A DNA stretch of 64,000 nt from Prosthecobacter fusiformis (GCF_004364345.1 NZ_SOCA01000007.1:124001-188000), one strand, 5' to 3'; shown: positions 1 to 9,938, counted from the first letter of the stretch. Made by a program: numbers and translations. The notes: a model not told the origin generated them from the sequence alone.

Positions 1-1255
1 TCCCCTCACAGGCCGGGCAGGGCAGGGGATTCATATAGCGGGTCAATTGTGCCCGCAGGGTGTCACTTTCAGCATTTTCATAAAGTCGCCGCGCCTCATT
101 CAAAAGGCCCTCATAAGGTTTCGCCAGGCTGCGTTTATTCGCTCCGGTAGCCCAGCCTGTCGGGATGGCCTTGTCCCCGGTGCCATGGAAAAGAGCCTCT
201 TTAAATCCCTGCGGCAATCCTCGGAATGGAGCATCCACCGCCACCCCAAAATGCTTCGCTAAAGCCTCCACTCCGCGTTGATGGATCAGCTTCAGTTTCG
301 GATTGCGAGACCACCAAGTTTTCACCGCACCATCTTGGATGGACACTTCTCCATCCGGAACCAGCAGCCCTGGATCGGGTGCCATCAGGGTGCCCACGCC
401 TTCACAGGTCGGGCAGGCTCCCAGGTGCGTGTTGAATGAAAAATGCTGAGGCGTCAGTTTTTCGATCACATAGCCGGTGCGTGGATTTGCATAGGCCGTG
501 GTGAAACTCAGCAGGTCCGGTTTTGCCTCAGCGGCACCGCTCACTAAAAACTGTACTTCGCTCTCATTCCACCGCAACGCTGCCTCGATGGATTCCATCA
601 GCCGCGCTTTCACTCCTTCTCGGATCACCAGCCGGTCCACCACGATCTCTACCCGATGTTCCTCCCTCAGGCTTGGCTTCAGCTCCTCCTCCAGTTCCAC
701 GATCTCTCCATCCAGCCGCACCCTCACAAACCCCTGACGGCGCAGTTTTTCGAATAGTGCCCTTAGGGCCGCTCCATCCGCCGGGGGCTGTGGAGACAGA
801 ACCACCACGCGCGTTCCTTCTCCCAGAGAAAGCAGCCGCTCCCCGATCTCCGCCGGCGTGTTTTTGATCAGCCTCTCCCCCGTTTCCGGGTCATGCGGCT
901 GTCCGGCGATGGCATAGAGTACACGCAGGTAATCATAGATTTCCGTCACCGTAGCGATGGTGCTGCGCGGGTTTGGTGCACTGTGCACCTGCTCGATCGC
1001 CACCGCTGGAGAAAGGCCTTCGATGAAATCCACATCCGGCTTTTCCAGTTGATCCAAAAACTGCCGCGCATAGGCCGAAAGGCTCTGCACATACCTCCGC
1101 TGTCCTTCGGCATACAGGGTATCAAACGCCAACGATGACTTCCCGCTGCCACTCACCCCCGTGAGCACGACCAGCTTGTGACGGGGAATGTCCACGTCCA
1201 CATTTTTCAAATTATGCTGCCGGGCCCCACGCACCCGGATAAAGTCCTGCGCCAT
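1..1255 (-). CDS. uvrA: UvrA, excinuclease ABC subunit A (5' part; gene runs off the left edge)
   Basis: DNA damage-recognition ATPase of nucleotide excision repair. The reverse strand reads from an ATG at 1255 into MAQDFIRVRGARQHNLKNVD, with Walker A GVSGSGKSS at about residues 34-42, then YAEGQRRYVQSLSAYARQF and the ABC signature-side segment typical of UvrA. A first CxxC zinc-binding segment (ACPTCEGVG) follows the FSFNTHLG motif, and the last visible residues PCPACEG are the second CPxC half. About 418 of the usual 930-950 residues are present; the C-terminal half lies beyond position 1. The reading frame is intact throughout. The next gene (PSCyt protein) ends 92 bases upstream of this start on the same strand, so cotranscription is possible but unproven. 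Confidence 0.97.
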   Translation of the reverse strand, partial: MAQDFIRVRGARQHNLKNVDVDIPRHKLVVLTGVSGSGKSSLAFDTLYAEGQRRYVQSLSAYARQFLDQLEKPDVDFIEGLSPAVAIEQVHSAPNPRSTIATVTEIYDYLRVLYAIAGQPHDPETGERLIKNTPAEIGERLLSLGEGTRVVVLSPQPPADGAALRALFEKLRRQGFVRVRLDGEIVELEEELKPSLREEHRVEIVVDRLVIREGVKARLMESIEAALRWNESEVQFLVSGAAEAKPDLLSFTTAYANPRTGYVIEKLTPQHFSFNTHLGACPTCEGVGTLMAPDPGLLVPDGEVSIQDGAVKTWWSRNPKLKLIHQRGVEALAKHFGVAVDAPFRGLPQGFKEALFHGTGDKAIPTGWATGANKRSLAKPYEGLLNEARRLYENAESDTLRAQLTRYMNPLPCPACEG

Positions 1256-1347
1256 CTCTGGATAAACGAGGGCGCACCGCCCCGCGCAAGCACAACTGCG
1301 AACAAATCCCGCTCCTGGGATGGGGCGCTCCCTCACCGGCACCTATC

Positions 1348-4300
1348 TCAATACCGCGTGATCATCTCATGCAGATTCAGTACCACACGGCACACACTGG
1401 TCCAGGCGGCCATCTCAGCAAGGTCGCCGGAGGGACGAGGGCGCAGGCCGGCGGAGAGAAGTTTTTCAGCATCTTCTGGGGCCGCCTGGTAAACCTCCCG
1501 CTGGCTTTTGAGGAAGCCTAACAAGCTTTGCATTTCCCCGGCTTTCGGTTTGCGCGCCAGGGTGCGCAGAAAGATGGTTTCCAGCCGGGCTTCGTCAGCC
1601 CCCTGTGGCAGTTTTTCTGCCAGGGTGCGCGCGGCTTCGACAAAGGTCGGGTCATTGAGCAGCGTCAGTGCCTGCTGGGGTGTGTTGGAGACGTTGCGTG
1701 TGGCCGTGCATTCATCACGGGCCGGGGCGTCAAAATTCGCCAGCATGGGGTGCAGGAAAGTCCGCTGCCAGTGCATATAAACTCCCCTCCGCCACTGCCG
1801 GTCATCTGTGCTGGCGATGTAGTCGCGGCTGGGAAACTGGATGTTTTCATAGTAACCGCCGGGCTGGTAAGGCTTCACACTCGGGCCACCGATGTCCAGG
1901 TTCAAAAGGCCGGAAGCAAACAGGGCATTGTCACGCACAAACTCCGCATCCAGGCGACGCGGATTTTGAAAAGCCAGCAGACGGTTGCCTGGATCCAGAT
2001 CCTTCAATTCTGGCCGGGTGCGGCTGTCCTGAAGGTAGGTATGGCTGCTGACGATGAGGCGCATGACGTGCTGGATGTCCCAGCCGCTTTCACGAAATTC
2101 CACCGCCAGCCAGTCCAGCAGTTCCGGGTGGCTCGGGGTCTCTCCCTGCGCTCCCAGGTCATCCACAGCCTGAGACAGGCCGATGCCGAAAAACTGCTTC
2201 CACAGACGGTTCACAAAGGTGCGTGCCGTCAGCGGATTTTCGGGTGAGGTCAGCCAATGCGCCAAGTCCAGCCGGGTCTGGCGGCCAGCGTTTTCTTCCA
2301 GTTTGCCCGTGAGAAATCCGGGCGGTGAAGGTGGGCAGATTTCTCCCGTTTCATCCATCCAGTTACCACGCGGCAAGCGGCGGATGGTCAGGGGTTCTTT
2401 GACTGCTACGGTGACTTGAGTCCAGGTTTTGCCGCCCGTGCATTCCACGGCCTGCGCATGCAGATTTTTCCAGGCGGCCTTGGTTTCCGGGGCAGCTTGA
2501 CCGGACTGCCGCATCCATGCCTGGGCCAGGAGAGGAGACTTCAGCGTTTCCTTTTTCAAATCGGATACCAGTGGCTCCACCCAGTCCTGAGCTAGGGGAG
2601 TAGGTGGTGCGACAGCGGCCAGGGAAATGCGCAGGCAGCCGACGCTATGCGATGGAAGACGGACAGTGAAAGTCTCTCCGGCCTTCAGTTCCGCCGTTTC
2701 ATCCAGCAGCCAGACAGAGGAATGGGGCATCTTGGTTTCCTTCATGGAGGTCTTCCATCCACCCGTCACTCCCGGCTGCTCCTGGGTGCCAAGATAGCGA
2801 GGCGCTTTCACATCCGCATCTGCCTGGAAGACGGCCAGTGCACGGTCTTTCTTATCCCCTGCGGGCCGGTAGCTAAAGGCAGGCATGACCGTCATACCTG
2901 TCGCTGTTCCGTTAAGTTCAATGCTGTCCTGATGCGCTGCATCTGGCAGCAACTCCAGCCTCACGGCAGCAATGCGGGTATCCTCAGTGGCAGTGAAGAC
3001 CATCGTGGTATTTTGGGCTGCCTTAGCGCTGATAAGCAGCCTACCATCCTGCTGCTGGGTGATCTTGGATTCATCCACCGGTTTCGGTGCATCTGGTTTG
3101 GCGGCATCCGCTTTGGGCTTGGCTTTGGCCGCACCCTTTTTGGACACAGGAGCCAGCTCTGTACGTACATTTGAGGGCAGGGTAAACCAGATTTCAGGCC
3201 GCGCCTCAAGAGTGGTGAGCGTATTTTGGACCCAGGATTTCACACCCTCTTTCGGCGCTTTCTGCACGGCCTTGAGGGCCATCTGATTCATTTGGGTAGT
3301 CAGTTTTTCCAGTCGTGTCTTCAGATACGGACTGTCCACCAGGATCTCCGGGGGGAATGGGTATTCATTGGTCCATCCGGCCAATTCTTCGATGGGGGAA
3401 TAGCGATAGCTGCCGTACACCCCGAACTGCTTCACATCCGCAAAGTAGGCGGACATAGAATAGAAATCGCGTGCGGTATAAGGGTCAAATTTATGATCGT
3501 GGCATTCGGCGCAGCCCAGGGTCGCGCCCAGCCATGCTCCGCCCACCGTACGCACGCGGTCGGCCTGGTATTTAGACAGGTATTCCTTTGCCTGGGCACC
3601 GCCTTCGCGGGTCATCATGTTCAGCCGGTTAAACCCACTGGCCACTAGTTGCTCCGTCGTCGGATTGGGCAGCAAATCACCTGCGAGCTGCTCCTCCGTA
3701 AAACGATCAAACTTCTTGTTAGAATTAAAGGCGGCGATCACATAGTCACGATAGGGAAAGATGCGCTGGTTCTGGTCCCCATGAAAACCCACCGTATCCG
3801 CAAAGCGCGCCACATCCAGCCACCAGGCGGCCCAGCGCTCGCCAAAATGGGGGGACTTCATCAGACGCTTCGTCCAGATCTGCACGGTACGCTGCGGGTC
3901 GCGGGCAAAAGTCAGCTCAAAGTTTTCCACCTCCTGCGGTGTCGGTGGCAGGCCCACGAGGTCCAGGCTCAGACGGCGGAGGATCGTGCGTGCATCCGCC
4001 AGCGGGGCAGGGGAGATGCCTTTCCCTTCCAGCGCATTTTGTACATAAGCATCTATCGGGTGGCCTTTTTTTCCCTCAGGCAGTTCCGGCCTGACTAACG
4101 GTGTATAGGCCCAGTGCGGTTCGTACTCAGCCCCCTGCCGGATCCATTCGGCCAGCATTTGCTTCTGTGCATCCGTCAGCGTTTTTTTGGATTCCGGCGG
4201 CGGCATCACATCCTCTTCGTCATGGGTATGAATGCGCTCCATGATGCTGCTTTTATCCGGATTTCCGGGCAGGATGGCATTCATTTCCATGGCTGCCTCA

Positions 4301-4473
4301 CGCACATCCAGGCGCAGGTCCGCCTCCCGGTGGTTTTTATCTGGACCATGGCAGGCGAAGCAGTTGTCTGACAAGATTGGCCGGATGTCCCGGTTATAGC
4401 GCAGCTTTCCCGTGGGCGCGGCCGATGCGGCAGCGGCGGTCATGGCCAGGAGAATGAACAAGCGGGAAGTCAT
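1348..4473 (-). CDS. PSCyt1/DUF1549/DUF1553 planctomycete-type cytochrome protein
   Basis: Secreted protein of about 1041 residues with the three-part architecture common in Planctomycetes and Verrucomicrobia. After a signal peptide (MTSRLFILLAMTAAAASAAP) comes a PSCyt1 cytochrome-c-like domain with a CFACH haem motif near residue 37. A DUF1549 domain (HPIDAYVQNALEGKG, LSLDLVGLPPTPQEV) follows and includes a second CAECH motif near residue 320. The C-terminal DUF1553 domain contains NPLTARTFVNRLWKQFFGIG. The ATG at 4473 was chosen because it begins the signal peptide; an upstream non-ATG extension has no signal-like features. These proteins usually sit beside a DUF1501 sulfatase-like partner and are linked to polysaccharide degradation, but no such partner is visible here. 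Substrate and electron partner are unknown. Confidence 0.92.
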   Translation of the reverse strand: MTSRLFILLAMTAAAASAAPTGKLRYNRDIRPILSDNCFACHGPDKNHREADLRLDVREAAMEMNAILPGNPDKSSIMERIHTHDEEDVMPPPESKKTLTDAQKQMLAEWIRQGAEYEPHWAYTPLVRPELPEGKKGHPIDAYVQNALEGKGISPAPLADARTILRRLSLDLVGLPPTPQEVENFELTFARDPQRTVQIWTKRLMKSPHFGERWAAWWLDVARFADTVGFHGDQNQRIFPYRDYVIAAFNSNKKFDRFTEEQLAGDLLPNPTTEQLVASGFNRLNMMTREGGAQAKEYLSKYQADRVRTVGGAWLGATLGCAECHDHKFDPYTARDFYSMSAYFADVKQFGVYGSYRYSPIEELAGWTNEYPFPPEILVDSPYLKTRLEKLTTQMNQMALKAVQKAPKEGVKSWVQNTLTTLEARPEIWFTLPSNVRTELAPVSKKGAAKAKPKADAAKPDAPKPVDESKITQQQDGRLLISAKAAQNTTMVFTATEDTRIAAVRLELLPDAAHQDSIELNGTATGMTVMPAFSYRPAGDKKDRALAVFQADADVKAPRYLGTQEQPGVTGGWKTSMKETKMPHSSVWLLDETAELKAGETFTVRLPSHSVGCLRISLAAVAPPTPLAQDWVEPLVSDLKKETLKSPLLAQAWMRQSGQAAPETKAAWKNLHAQAVECTGGKTWTQVTVAVKEPLTIRRLPRGNWMDETGEICPPSPPGFLTGKLEENAGRQTRLDLAHWLTSPENPLTARTFVNRLWKQFFGIGLSQAVDDLGAQGETPSHPELLDWLAVEFRESGWDIQHVMRLIVSSHTYLQDSRTRPELKDLDPGNRLLAFQNPRRLDAEFVRDNALFASGLLNLDIGGPSVKPYQPGGYYENIQFPSRDYIASTDDRQWRRGVYMHWQRTFLHPMLANFDAPARDECTATRNVSNTPQQALTLLNDPTFVEAARTLAEKLPQGADEARLETIFLRTLARKPKAGEMQSLLGFLKSQREVYQAAPEDAEKLLSAGLRPRPSGDLAEMAAWTSVCRVVLNLHEMITRY

Positions 4474-4704
4474 GGCGAAAAAGGTAAACACACTACCCGG
4501 TATATACGCACGCTGGCCAGCCGGGATTTCGCCGCTGCATGGCGGCGTCTGCTCAAAGGCATGGGCATTGCACGCATGGATGCCCATTTTCCTCGGCTCA
4601 TCAGCCTGTGGCGTCCGTGCAAAACACCTGGAATCCAGCCATTTTCATCAACACTGAATAATCATCCGCTTCAGGGGGTCTGTACGACATCTAGCTTTTC
4701 CCCC

Positions 4705-6423
4705 ATGAAAACTGTCAGCCCAAATCTTTCCGTGATTGAATCCTTAGAGGCTCGCCTTGCTCCTGCAGGGGTCGTGGCCCTCACCCTCTCTGCATCGGGT
4801 GCCCTCACCATTACTGGAGATGTCCATGCGAACGATTTCACCATCACCGAATCCGGTGATCTGTGGACCATCACCTCGCAAACAGGCACCACCGATTTCA
4901 AGTTTAACAATGGTGCAGAAATGAGCGCCATTACCTTTGATGCACCTCTTTCTGTCAAAGCTACCCTGGGCGATGGCGATGATGTGATGGTGCTGGACGG
5001 CGTACTGATTCCCAAAACTCTGAACGTCAATACCGGCAATGGCAATGACATCGTGGATCTCACCAGCACGGCCATTTTCAGCACGGCCACCGTGGCCATG
5101 GGCAACGGTGATGACACTTTCACAGGGGGCGGTGATCTTTACTTTGCGAAGGGCTTCAGCGTCACCTTGGGGGCAGGTGCCAATACCTTTGATGTGAATG
5201 CCGACACCCTGTTGTCCGAAGGCAACATCTCCGCCACTGCCGGAGGAACCATCCTTGAAGATCAGGCCTTTATTCTGAAGGCAGGTGTGGGGGAAATTTT
5301 CGGCAGCCTGACTTTGCGCACCACCATAGGCAGCTCCACCGAATTTGAAATTGGAGAACTGCTTTCCGATTCTCTCCTGGTCACGAAGGCCATGACCTTG
5401 CAGTCCGCCGCTGGCTCGGATGATGTCACCCTTCGCGGCGACCTGATGGTGGGCGGCGTCTTGTCCCTGAAAATGGGCAATGGCAATAACCTCATCTATA
5501 CCGATGAGTTGGACCAGCTCAGCACCAAAGGCCTAGCCTATACGGGCGGTACCGGACTGGATGATTTCCGCCTGGAAGCACGCGAAGTCATCGTGGACGG
5601 TAGCTTTACCTTCAGCGGCAGTTCTGGCGAAAACTACCTGGACCTGCTCACCACGGAATACCTTGGCATCACCAAAGGGCTGACTTATACGGGCGGCGTG
5701 GGACAGGATTCACTCGTCATTGGCGGCCCTGAAGTGGTCGTCATTGGTCAGGTGAAAATGACCGGTTCCAATGGTTTCAATTATCTTGGCATTGATGCCA
5801 CCTGGGCAGATCTCGGCAGCCTCGCCTACAGTGGCGGCACCGGGGCGGATCTTGTGGAAATCGGCCACCTTGAGGGGGACTCTGAACTGGTCACTGTCTA
5901 TGGTGGCATGTCCCTGGCTATGAGCAGCGGCGATTCCGAAGTGCACCTGCTGGATACTTATATCCGTGGAAACCTCTCCATCACTACCAAAGCCGCCCTC
6001 GGTTACCTGGATAATATCTGGCTTCTGGATAGCGATTTCGACGGCTCCGTCTCTGTCAATATGAGCGGCACCGCTGACAGCTATGTGGAAGTCCGCGATG
6101 GCATCTTCAATGGCAACGTGACCCTTCGCACTGGGGCAGGCTATGACGAAGTCCGCTTTGATACGGATATCGACTCCTCCTCCATCTACAGTGAGTGGAA
6201 TGGATATGTCCGCGTTTATCTCGGCTCCGGTGATGATGAATTCTACGCAGGCGGCACACCCACCCAGTCCACCGTCGGCCACGTGGGCAATGATTTTAAC
6301 TACTACGTGGACGTCTATGGAGATGCTGGTTACGACACGGCTTACTTCATGAGCACCGCAGATTATAACAATGGATTCAACTACGACGACCCATGGATCT
6401 TCAGCATTGAAGACTATGCCTGA
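4705..6423 (+). CDS. Beta-repeat surface protein with LEPR-XLL-like N-terminus
   Basis: Protein of 572 residues, probably cell-surface. The N-terminus contains VIESLEARLAPAG, resembling the LExR-x-LL/AP motif at the start of many planctomycete and verrucomicrobial surface proteins (LEPR-XLL type). The rest is built of repeated beta-strand units with G-N-G-N-D and G-N-G-D-D turns (for example NTGNGNDIVDL, MGNGDDTFTGG, LGSGDDEFYAGG) that look like RTX/calcium-binding loops. A second repeat carries the core YTGG.G.D (around residues 275, 330 and 380). No classical signal peptide is visible; LEPR-XLL proteins are thought to use this N-terminus instead. The ATG at 4705 puts the LEPR motif about 13 residues from the start, the usual place. 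A strong hairpin ends the gene. No enzymatic domain is recognisable. Confidence 0.8.
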   Translation: MKTVSPNLSVIESLEARLAPAGVVALTLSASGALTITGDVHANDFTITESGDLWTITSQTGTTDFKFNNGAEMSAITFDAPLSVKATLGDGDDVMVLDGVLIPKTLNVNTGNGNDIVDLTSTAIFSTATVAMGNGDDTFTGGGDLYFAKGFSVTLGAGANTFDVNADTLLSEGNISATAGGTILEDQAFILKAGVGEIFGSLTLRTTIGSSTEFEIGELLSDSLLVTKAMTLQSAAGSDDVTLRGDLMVGGVLSLKMGNGNNLIYTDELDQLSTKGLAYTGGTGLDDFRLEAREVIVDGSFTFSGSSGENYLDLLTTEYLGITKGLTYTGGVGQDSLVIGGPEVVVIGQVKMTGSNGFNYLGIDATWADLGSLAYSGGTGADLVEIGHLEGDSELVTVYGGMSLAMSSGDSEVHLLDTYIRGNLSITTKAALGYLDNIWLLDSDFDGSVSVNMSGTADSYVEVRDGIFNGNVTLRTGAGYDEVRFDTDIDSSSIYSEWNGYVRVYLGSGDDEFYAGGTPTQSTVGHVGNDFNYYVDVYGDAGYDTAYFMSTADYNNGFNYDDPWIFSIEDYA

Positions 6424-6427
6424 AATA

Positions 6428-6460
6428 AAAAGGGTGAGGATTCGAGATCCTCACCCTTTT
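6428..6460. terminator. Bidirectional hairpin terminator
   Basis: A perfect 14-bp stem (6428-6441 with 6447-6460, loop TCGAG). The stem has A-tract and T-tract ends and a GGGTGAGGA core. It starts five bases after the stop of the surface-protein gene and lies between two convergent genes, so it can serve both strands. Confidence 0.9.
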
Positions 6461-6519
6461 CATGAATCAGTCTTTCAAAGCAGCGTGCGCAGGGATGCGG
6501 ACGCTGCTTTGGTTTGGGC

Positions 6520-7512
6520 TCAGGGCTCCTTGGCGTAATCTGCAAAAGCCTCAGCGATCTTGGCTGCCTTTTCATCACCCAGGTGGAAGATGAAGCGGTG
6601 GCGCAGGGTGATTTTTTCACCTTTCTTCAGTGTCACAGCACCATTCTCAGCCTTCGGGTCCAGGGACTGCGTGCCAAATGGATTGGCGGTGAAGAGACCG
6701 TATGTGCGCACATGCCATGGGGTAGGGTGGCGAAAGCTCTTGGGGTGGTTCAGCATAGCCACACCTACCTGCTTGCCGTCCACTTCACCATAGTAGTCAC
6801 ACCAGGTGGCGCGCTTAGCCCAGGCATCGGCATCTGTCTCGCCTTCGCTGTTGATGATCTTGCCGGTGCCCGGTGTTTTCTTTTCTTTTTCCACCGCCAT
6901 GTTAGTCGGCACACGGATGCTCAGGCCGGAATCTTTTTTGTCATCCACCAGCGTGTCGCCCTCGGTGGCGATGAGGTCGATGTCGATATCAATGAGACGG
7001 GTTTCACCCACCACTTTGAAAGTATGATGGCGCACTTCTTCGATGGTCTTCTTGCCATCTGGTCCCACGTAGTCGGAGACGGTGGTGAAGGAGGCTGTTT
7101 CACCTTCCTTGATGTCCTTCAGTTCGCGATGCTTGATGGCACCCAGGTGTTTTACACGTTCGGCTGTTTTCGGATTCTTGCTTTCACCAAAGGTGGCGGC
7201 TTCCGCCCAGGTGTCATAACCGCCTATGTTTTCGTGGCCGAAGCACAGGCCGCGATGGTGCGGGTGGTCATGCTGCTCACCTTCCACGGTCTTCATCGGG
7301 TAGGCGCGGGTCATCGTCTGGCCGCCAGGGCCGATGATGGGCCACAAGTAAGGCTTATTGGCCTGATCCACCACGAGTTCGGTGAAAAATTGGCCGTCAA
7401 TTTTGACCACGGCACCGCCTGTGGGAGTCTTTTCGACGGTGAATGTAGCTGCGGCGGCGCTCAGTGAGAGCGAGCCGAGTAGAAGGGCGGATAGGATGGG
7501 CGTGAACTTCAT
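6520..7512 (-). CDS. DUF6807 (PmoA-like) secreted protein
   Basis: Protein of 330 residues with a signal peptide (MKFTPILSALLLGSLSLSAAAA). The body matches the family called PmoA/DUF6807: HDHPHHRGLCFGHENIGGYDTW near residues 80-105, a WCDYYGEVDGKQVGVAMLNHP segment and RHPTPWHVRTYGLFTANPFG. Despite the family nickname there is no reason to infer methane oxidation; members are widespread in Planctomycetes and Verrucomicrobia, often near sugar-catabolism genes, and their reaction is not established. The many His residues in HDHPHHR may bind a metal (inference). The ATG at 7512 begins the signal peptide. The gene is divergent from ftsY with 134 bases between. Confidence 0.88.
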   Translation of the reverse strand: MKFTPILSALLLGSLSLSAAAATFTVEKTPTGGAVVKIDGQFFTELVVDQANKPYLWPIIGPGGQTMTRAYPMKTVEGEQHDHPHHRGLCFGHENIGGYDTWAEAATFGESKNPKTAERVKHLGAIKHRELKDIKEGETASFTTVSDYVGPDGKKTIEEVRHHTFKVVGETRLIDIDIDLIATEGDTLVDDKKDSGLSIRVPTNMAVEKEKKTPGTGKIINSEGETDADAWAKRATWCDYYGEVDGKQVGVAMLNHPKSFRHPTPWHVRTYGLFTANPFGTQSLDPKAENGAVTLKKGEKITLRHRFIFHLGDEKAAKIAEAFADYAKEP

Positions 7513-7646
7513 GAGTGAATGTGGCACAAGGACGTATATCAACGTTCTTGCAATGCATATTCTTCCGCCCTCCATTCATCATTCCGTGATGGCGGCATGC
7601 GCATTTCTGAGTAAGCACTCACCCCCTTCTTTTTCTTCACGACCCT

Positions 7647-8492
7647 ATGGCCGGCTTTTTCAAATCTCTCATCCAACGCTTCACGAAACCCGACATCGAT
7701 TGGGATGACCTGGAGGCCGCCCTCATCGCCGGTGACCTCGGGCCCCGGCTCAGTCTGCAAATTGTGGATGACCTGAAGGATCAGGCTCGCAAGCTCCACG
7801 GAGCAGACATTGTGCAAGTGACCCGGGAGCACATCCGCAAGATCCTGCCCGAAGCGCCTAAACCGCTAACCCGGCTGGAAGGGAAACCAAAAGTGGTCCT
7901 GGTTATCGGTGTCAATGGCACCGGCAAGACCACCTCCACCGCCAAGCTGGCCCATCTGCTGCACAAGGGCGGACACAAGGTCGTCCTCGCCGCTGCGGAT
8001 ACCTTCCGTGCGGCCGCTGTGGAGCAGCTCGAAGTCTGGTCCCAGCGCTTGAATATCCCCATGGTCAAAGGACCGCCGAATGGCGATCCTGCCTCTGTTT
8101 GTTTTGAGGCCTATGACCTGGCCTCCAAGACCGGAGCGGATTTCCTCCTCTGCGACACCGCCGGGCGTCTCCATAACAAGCACAACCTCATGGAGGAGCT
8201 GAAAAAAATTCATCGCATCCTCGGGCGCAAAGACAGCACCTCCCCGCATGAAGTCCTCCTTGTCGTGGATGCCACCACCGGTTCCAATGCCTTGCAGCAG
8301 GCACGTGAATTTAACAAAATTATCCCTCTCTCCGGCGTCATCGTCACCAAGCTGGATGGCAGCGGCAAAGGCGGCATCCTGGTGACCATTCAGCAGGAGC
8401 TCGGCGTGCCCACCCGCTACATCGGCCTGGGTGAAAAGGTGGAGGAATTTCAAGCCTTCGATTCCCAACGTTTTGTCGAGGAACTGCTATGA
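7647..8492 (+). CDS. ftsY: FtsY, signal recognition particle receptor
   Basis: SRP receptor GTPase that docks SRP-ribosome complexes at the inner membrane. It has 281 residues: a short NG-domain-only form starting MAGFFKSLIQRF (a possible amphipathic membrane helix) without the acidic A domain of E. coli FtsY. G1 is GVNGTGKTT (residues 88-96), the I-box has DTFRAAAVEQL, G3 is DTAGR (170-174) and G4 is TKLDGSGKGG (234-243). The stop overlaps the tadA start by four bases (ATGA), so the two are translationally coupled. Confidence 0.97.
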   Translation: MAGFFKSLIQRFTKPDIDWDDLEAALIAGDLGPRLSLQIVDDLKDQARKLHGADIVQVTREHIRKILPEAPKPLTRLEGKPKVVLVIGVNGTGKTTSTAKLAHLLHKGGHKVVLAAADTFRAAAVEQLEVWSQRLNIPMVKGPPNGDPASVCFEAYDLASKTGADFLLCDTAGRLHNKHNLMEELKKIHRILGRKDSTSPHEVLLVVDATTGSNALQQAREFNKIIPLSGVIVTKLDGSGKGGILVTIQQELGVPTRYIGLGEKVEEFQAFDSQRFVEELL

Positions 8493-9046
8493 GCATCGAG
8501 CTGCCGCCCGCCATCGATCTCATCTCGGACGCCCACTTCATGCGCGAGGCCCTGCGCATGGCGCAAAAAGCTGCCCGTCAGGACGAGGTGCCCATCGGTG
8601 CCGTCATCGTCCACCAGGGGCAGATCATTGGCCGCGCCTGGAACCAAGTGGAAACACTCAAGGATGCCACCGCCCATGCGGAAATGCTGGCCCTCACCCA
8701 GGCGGAAAGCGCCATGGAGGACTGGCGCCTGGCTGACTGTGATCTCTACGTGACCAAAGAGCCTTGTCCTATGTGTGCCGGGGCCATCATGCACTGCCGC
8801 ATTCGCCGCGTCATCTTCGGCTGTGGCGACCCCAAAGGCGGTGCCGCCGGCGGTTTCTGGAACCTCCTCCAGGCCCCCAACCTCAATCATCGCAGCGAGA
8901 TCACCCCCGGCGTTTTGGCCGAGGAAAGCGTCGCCCTGTTAAAGTCCTTTTTTGCCGAGGCCAGAAAACGCAAAGCCCTCGGCCAAATCCATACCAAAGG
9001 ACTCGGCGGAGTCTCCTCCTCCCCAGACATCTTCGACGGCCCCTAG
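8489..9046 (+). CDS. tadA: TadA, tRNA adenosine(34) deaminase
   Basis: Zinc deaminase converting A34 to inosine in the tRNA-Arg(ACG) anticodon. It has 185 residues. The catalytic HAE lies in TAHAEM (His63, Glu65) and the second zinc-binding segment is EPCPMCAGA (residues 91-99). The segment GCGDPKGGAAGG and the C-terminal FFAEARKRK are also typical of TadA. It overlaps ftsY by four bases. The distinction from other cytidine/guanine deaminases rests on the overall TadA-like order of motifs and length. Confidence 0.95.
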   Translation: MSIELPPAIDLISDAHFMREALRMAQKAARQDEVPIGAVIVHQGQIIGRAWNQVETLKDATAHAEMLALTQAESAMEDWRLADCDLYVTKEPCPMCAGAIMHCRIRRVIFGCGDPKGGAAGGFWNLLQAPNLNHRSEITPGVLAEESVALLKSFFAEARKRKALGQIHTKGLGGVSSSPDIFDGP

Positions 9047-9100
9047 CCATTGATCCAGAGCGTAGTTTGCAACCACGCTCACAAGCCGCTGGGAAGCCCC

Positions 9101-9898
9101 CTACTGCGTCGCAAACTTCGTCAGCAGCCCACGCTTCCGCGTGAGGCGCAGGATCCACAGGAAAAGCCCTCCGGCAGCCGCCAGATACACCAGATTAAGC
9201 GCGAAGGACTGGACCAGCAGCGTCATATTCATCGTGCCCGTTTTCATCACCTCGCGCATGCCCTCAAAGATATACGTGGCCGGGAAAGACCAAGCGATGG
9301 GCTGCGCCCAGGAAGGCATATCCGCCACCGGATAAAACACCGCCACCGCAGGCTGGATAAAGAATGGTACCGCCCAGGCCAGCGATTCCGCCGCCTGGCC
9401 CCAGCGCAGGATCAGCGCCGTGGAGATCATCCCCAGCGACCACCCAAAAAGCATCAAGTTCAGGAAAAACGGTACCAGCCACCATTCCAGCACGAACACA
9501 TTAAACGAATAACCAAACCACGCGATGGACCCCAGCACCACACCCGTGATGGCGATGCGCAGCACCCCCACCGCAAAGGTCGCGCCCAGGTATTCGGAGG
9601 TCCGCACAGGGGCGACAAAGATGTTCAGCAGATTGCGCGTCCACACATCCTCAAGGAATGAAATGGCCACCCCCTGCTGTGCACGAAACATGATGTCCCA
9701 CAGGATCATCGCGCCGAGCAGGAAGAGGATGTAATTGCCAAATTCATGCGTCGTGTTGCGCTGCAAAAACAGCGTCAGGTTTCCCCACACCAGCAGGTCC
9801 ACCACCGGCCAGAATACCATCTCCACCAGGCGCACCGGATTCCTTGTATAAAGGAAGATGTACCGCAAAACCAAAGCCCAGATTATTCGCAAATTCAT
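9101..9898 (-). CDS. ABC-2 type transporter permease
   Basis: Integral membrane protein of 265 residues with about six hydrophobic segments, of the ABC-2 export type. It starts MNLRIIWALVLRYIFLYTRNP, as in permeases of the YadH/NodJ/DrrB class. It is read downstream of the ATP-binding gene with a 40-base gap, so together they form a two-gene exporter. The substrate cannot be told from sequence; polysaccharide, drug or lipid export is possible. Confidence 0.88.
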   Translation of the reverse strand: MNLRIIWALVLRYIFLYTRNPVRLVEMVFWPVVDLLVWGNLTLFLQRNTTHEFGNYILFLLGAMILWDIMFRAQQGVAISFLEDVWTRNLLNIFVAPVRTSEYLGATFAVGVLRIAITGVVLGSIAWFGYSFNVFVLEWWLVPFFLNLMLFGWSLGMISTALILRWGQAAESLAWAVPFFIQPAVAVFYPVADMPSWAQPIAWSFPATYIFEGMREVMKTGTMNMTLLVQSFALNLVYLAAAGGLFLWILRLTRKRGLLTKFATQ

Positions 9899-9938
9899 AA
9901 TGGTTGATCAATAAAACACGCTTCCTGTGGATTCCGCC

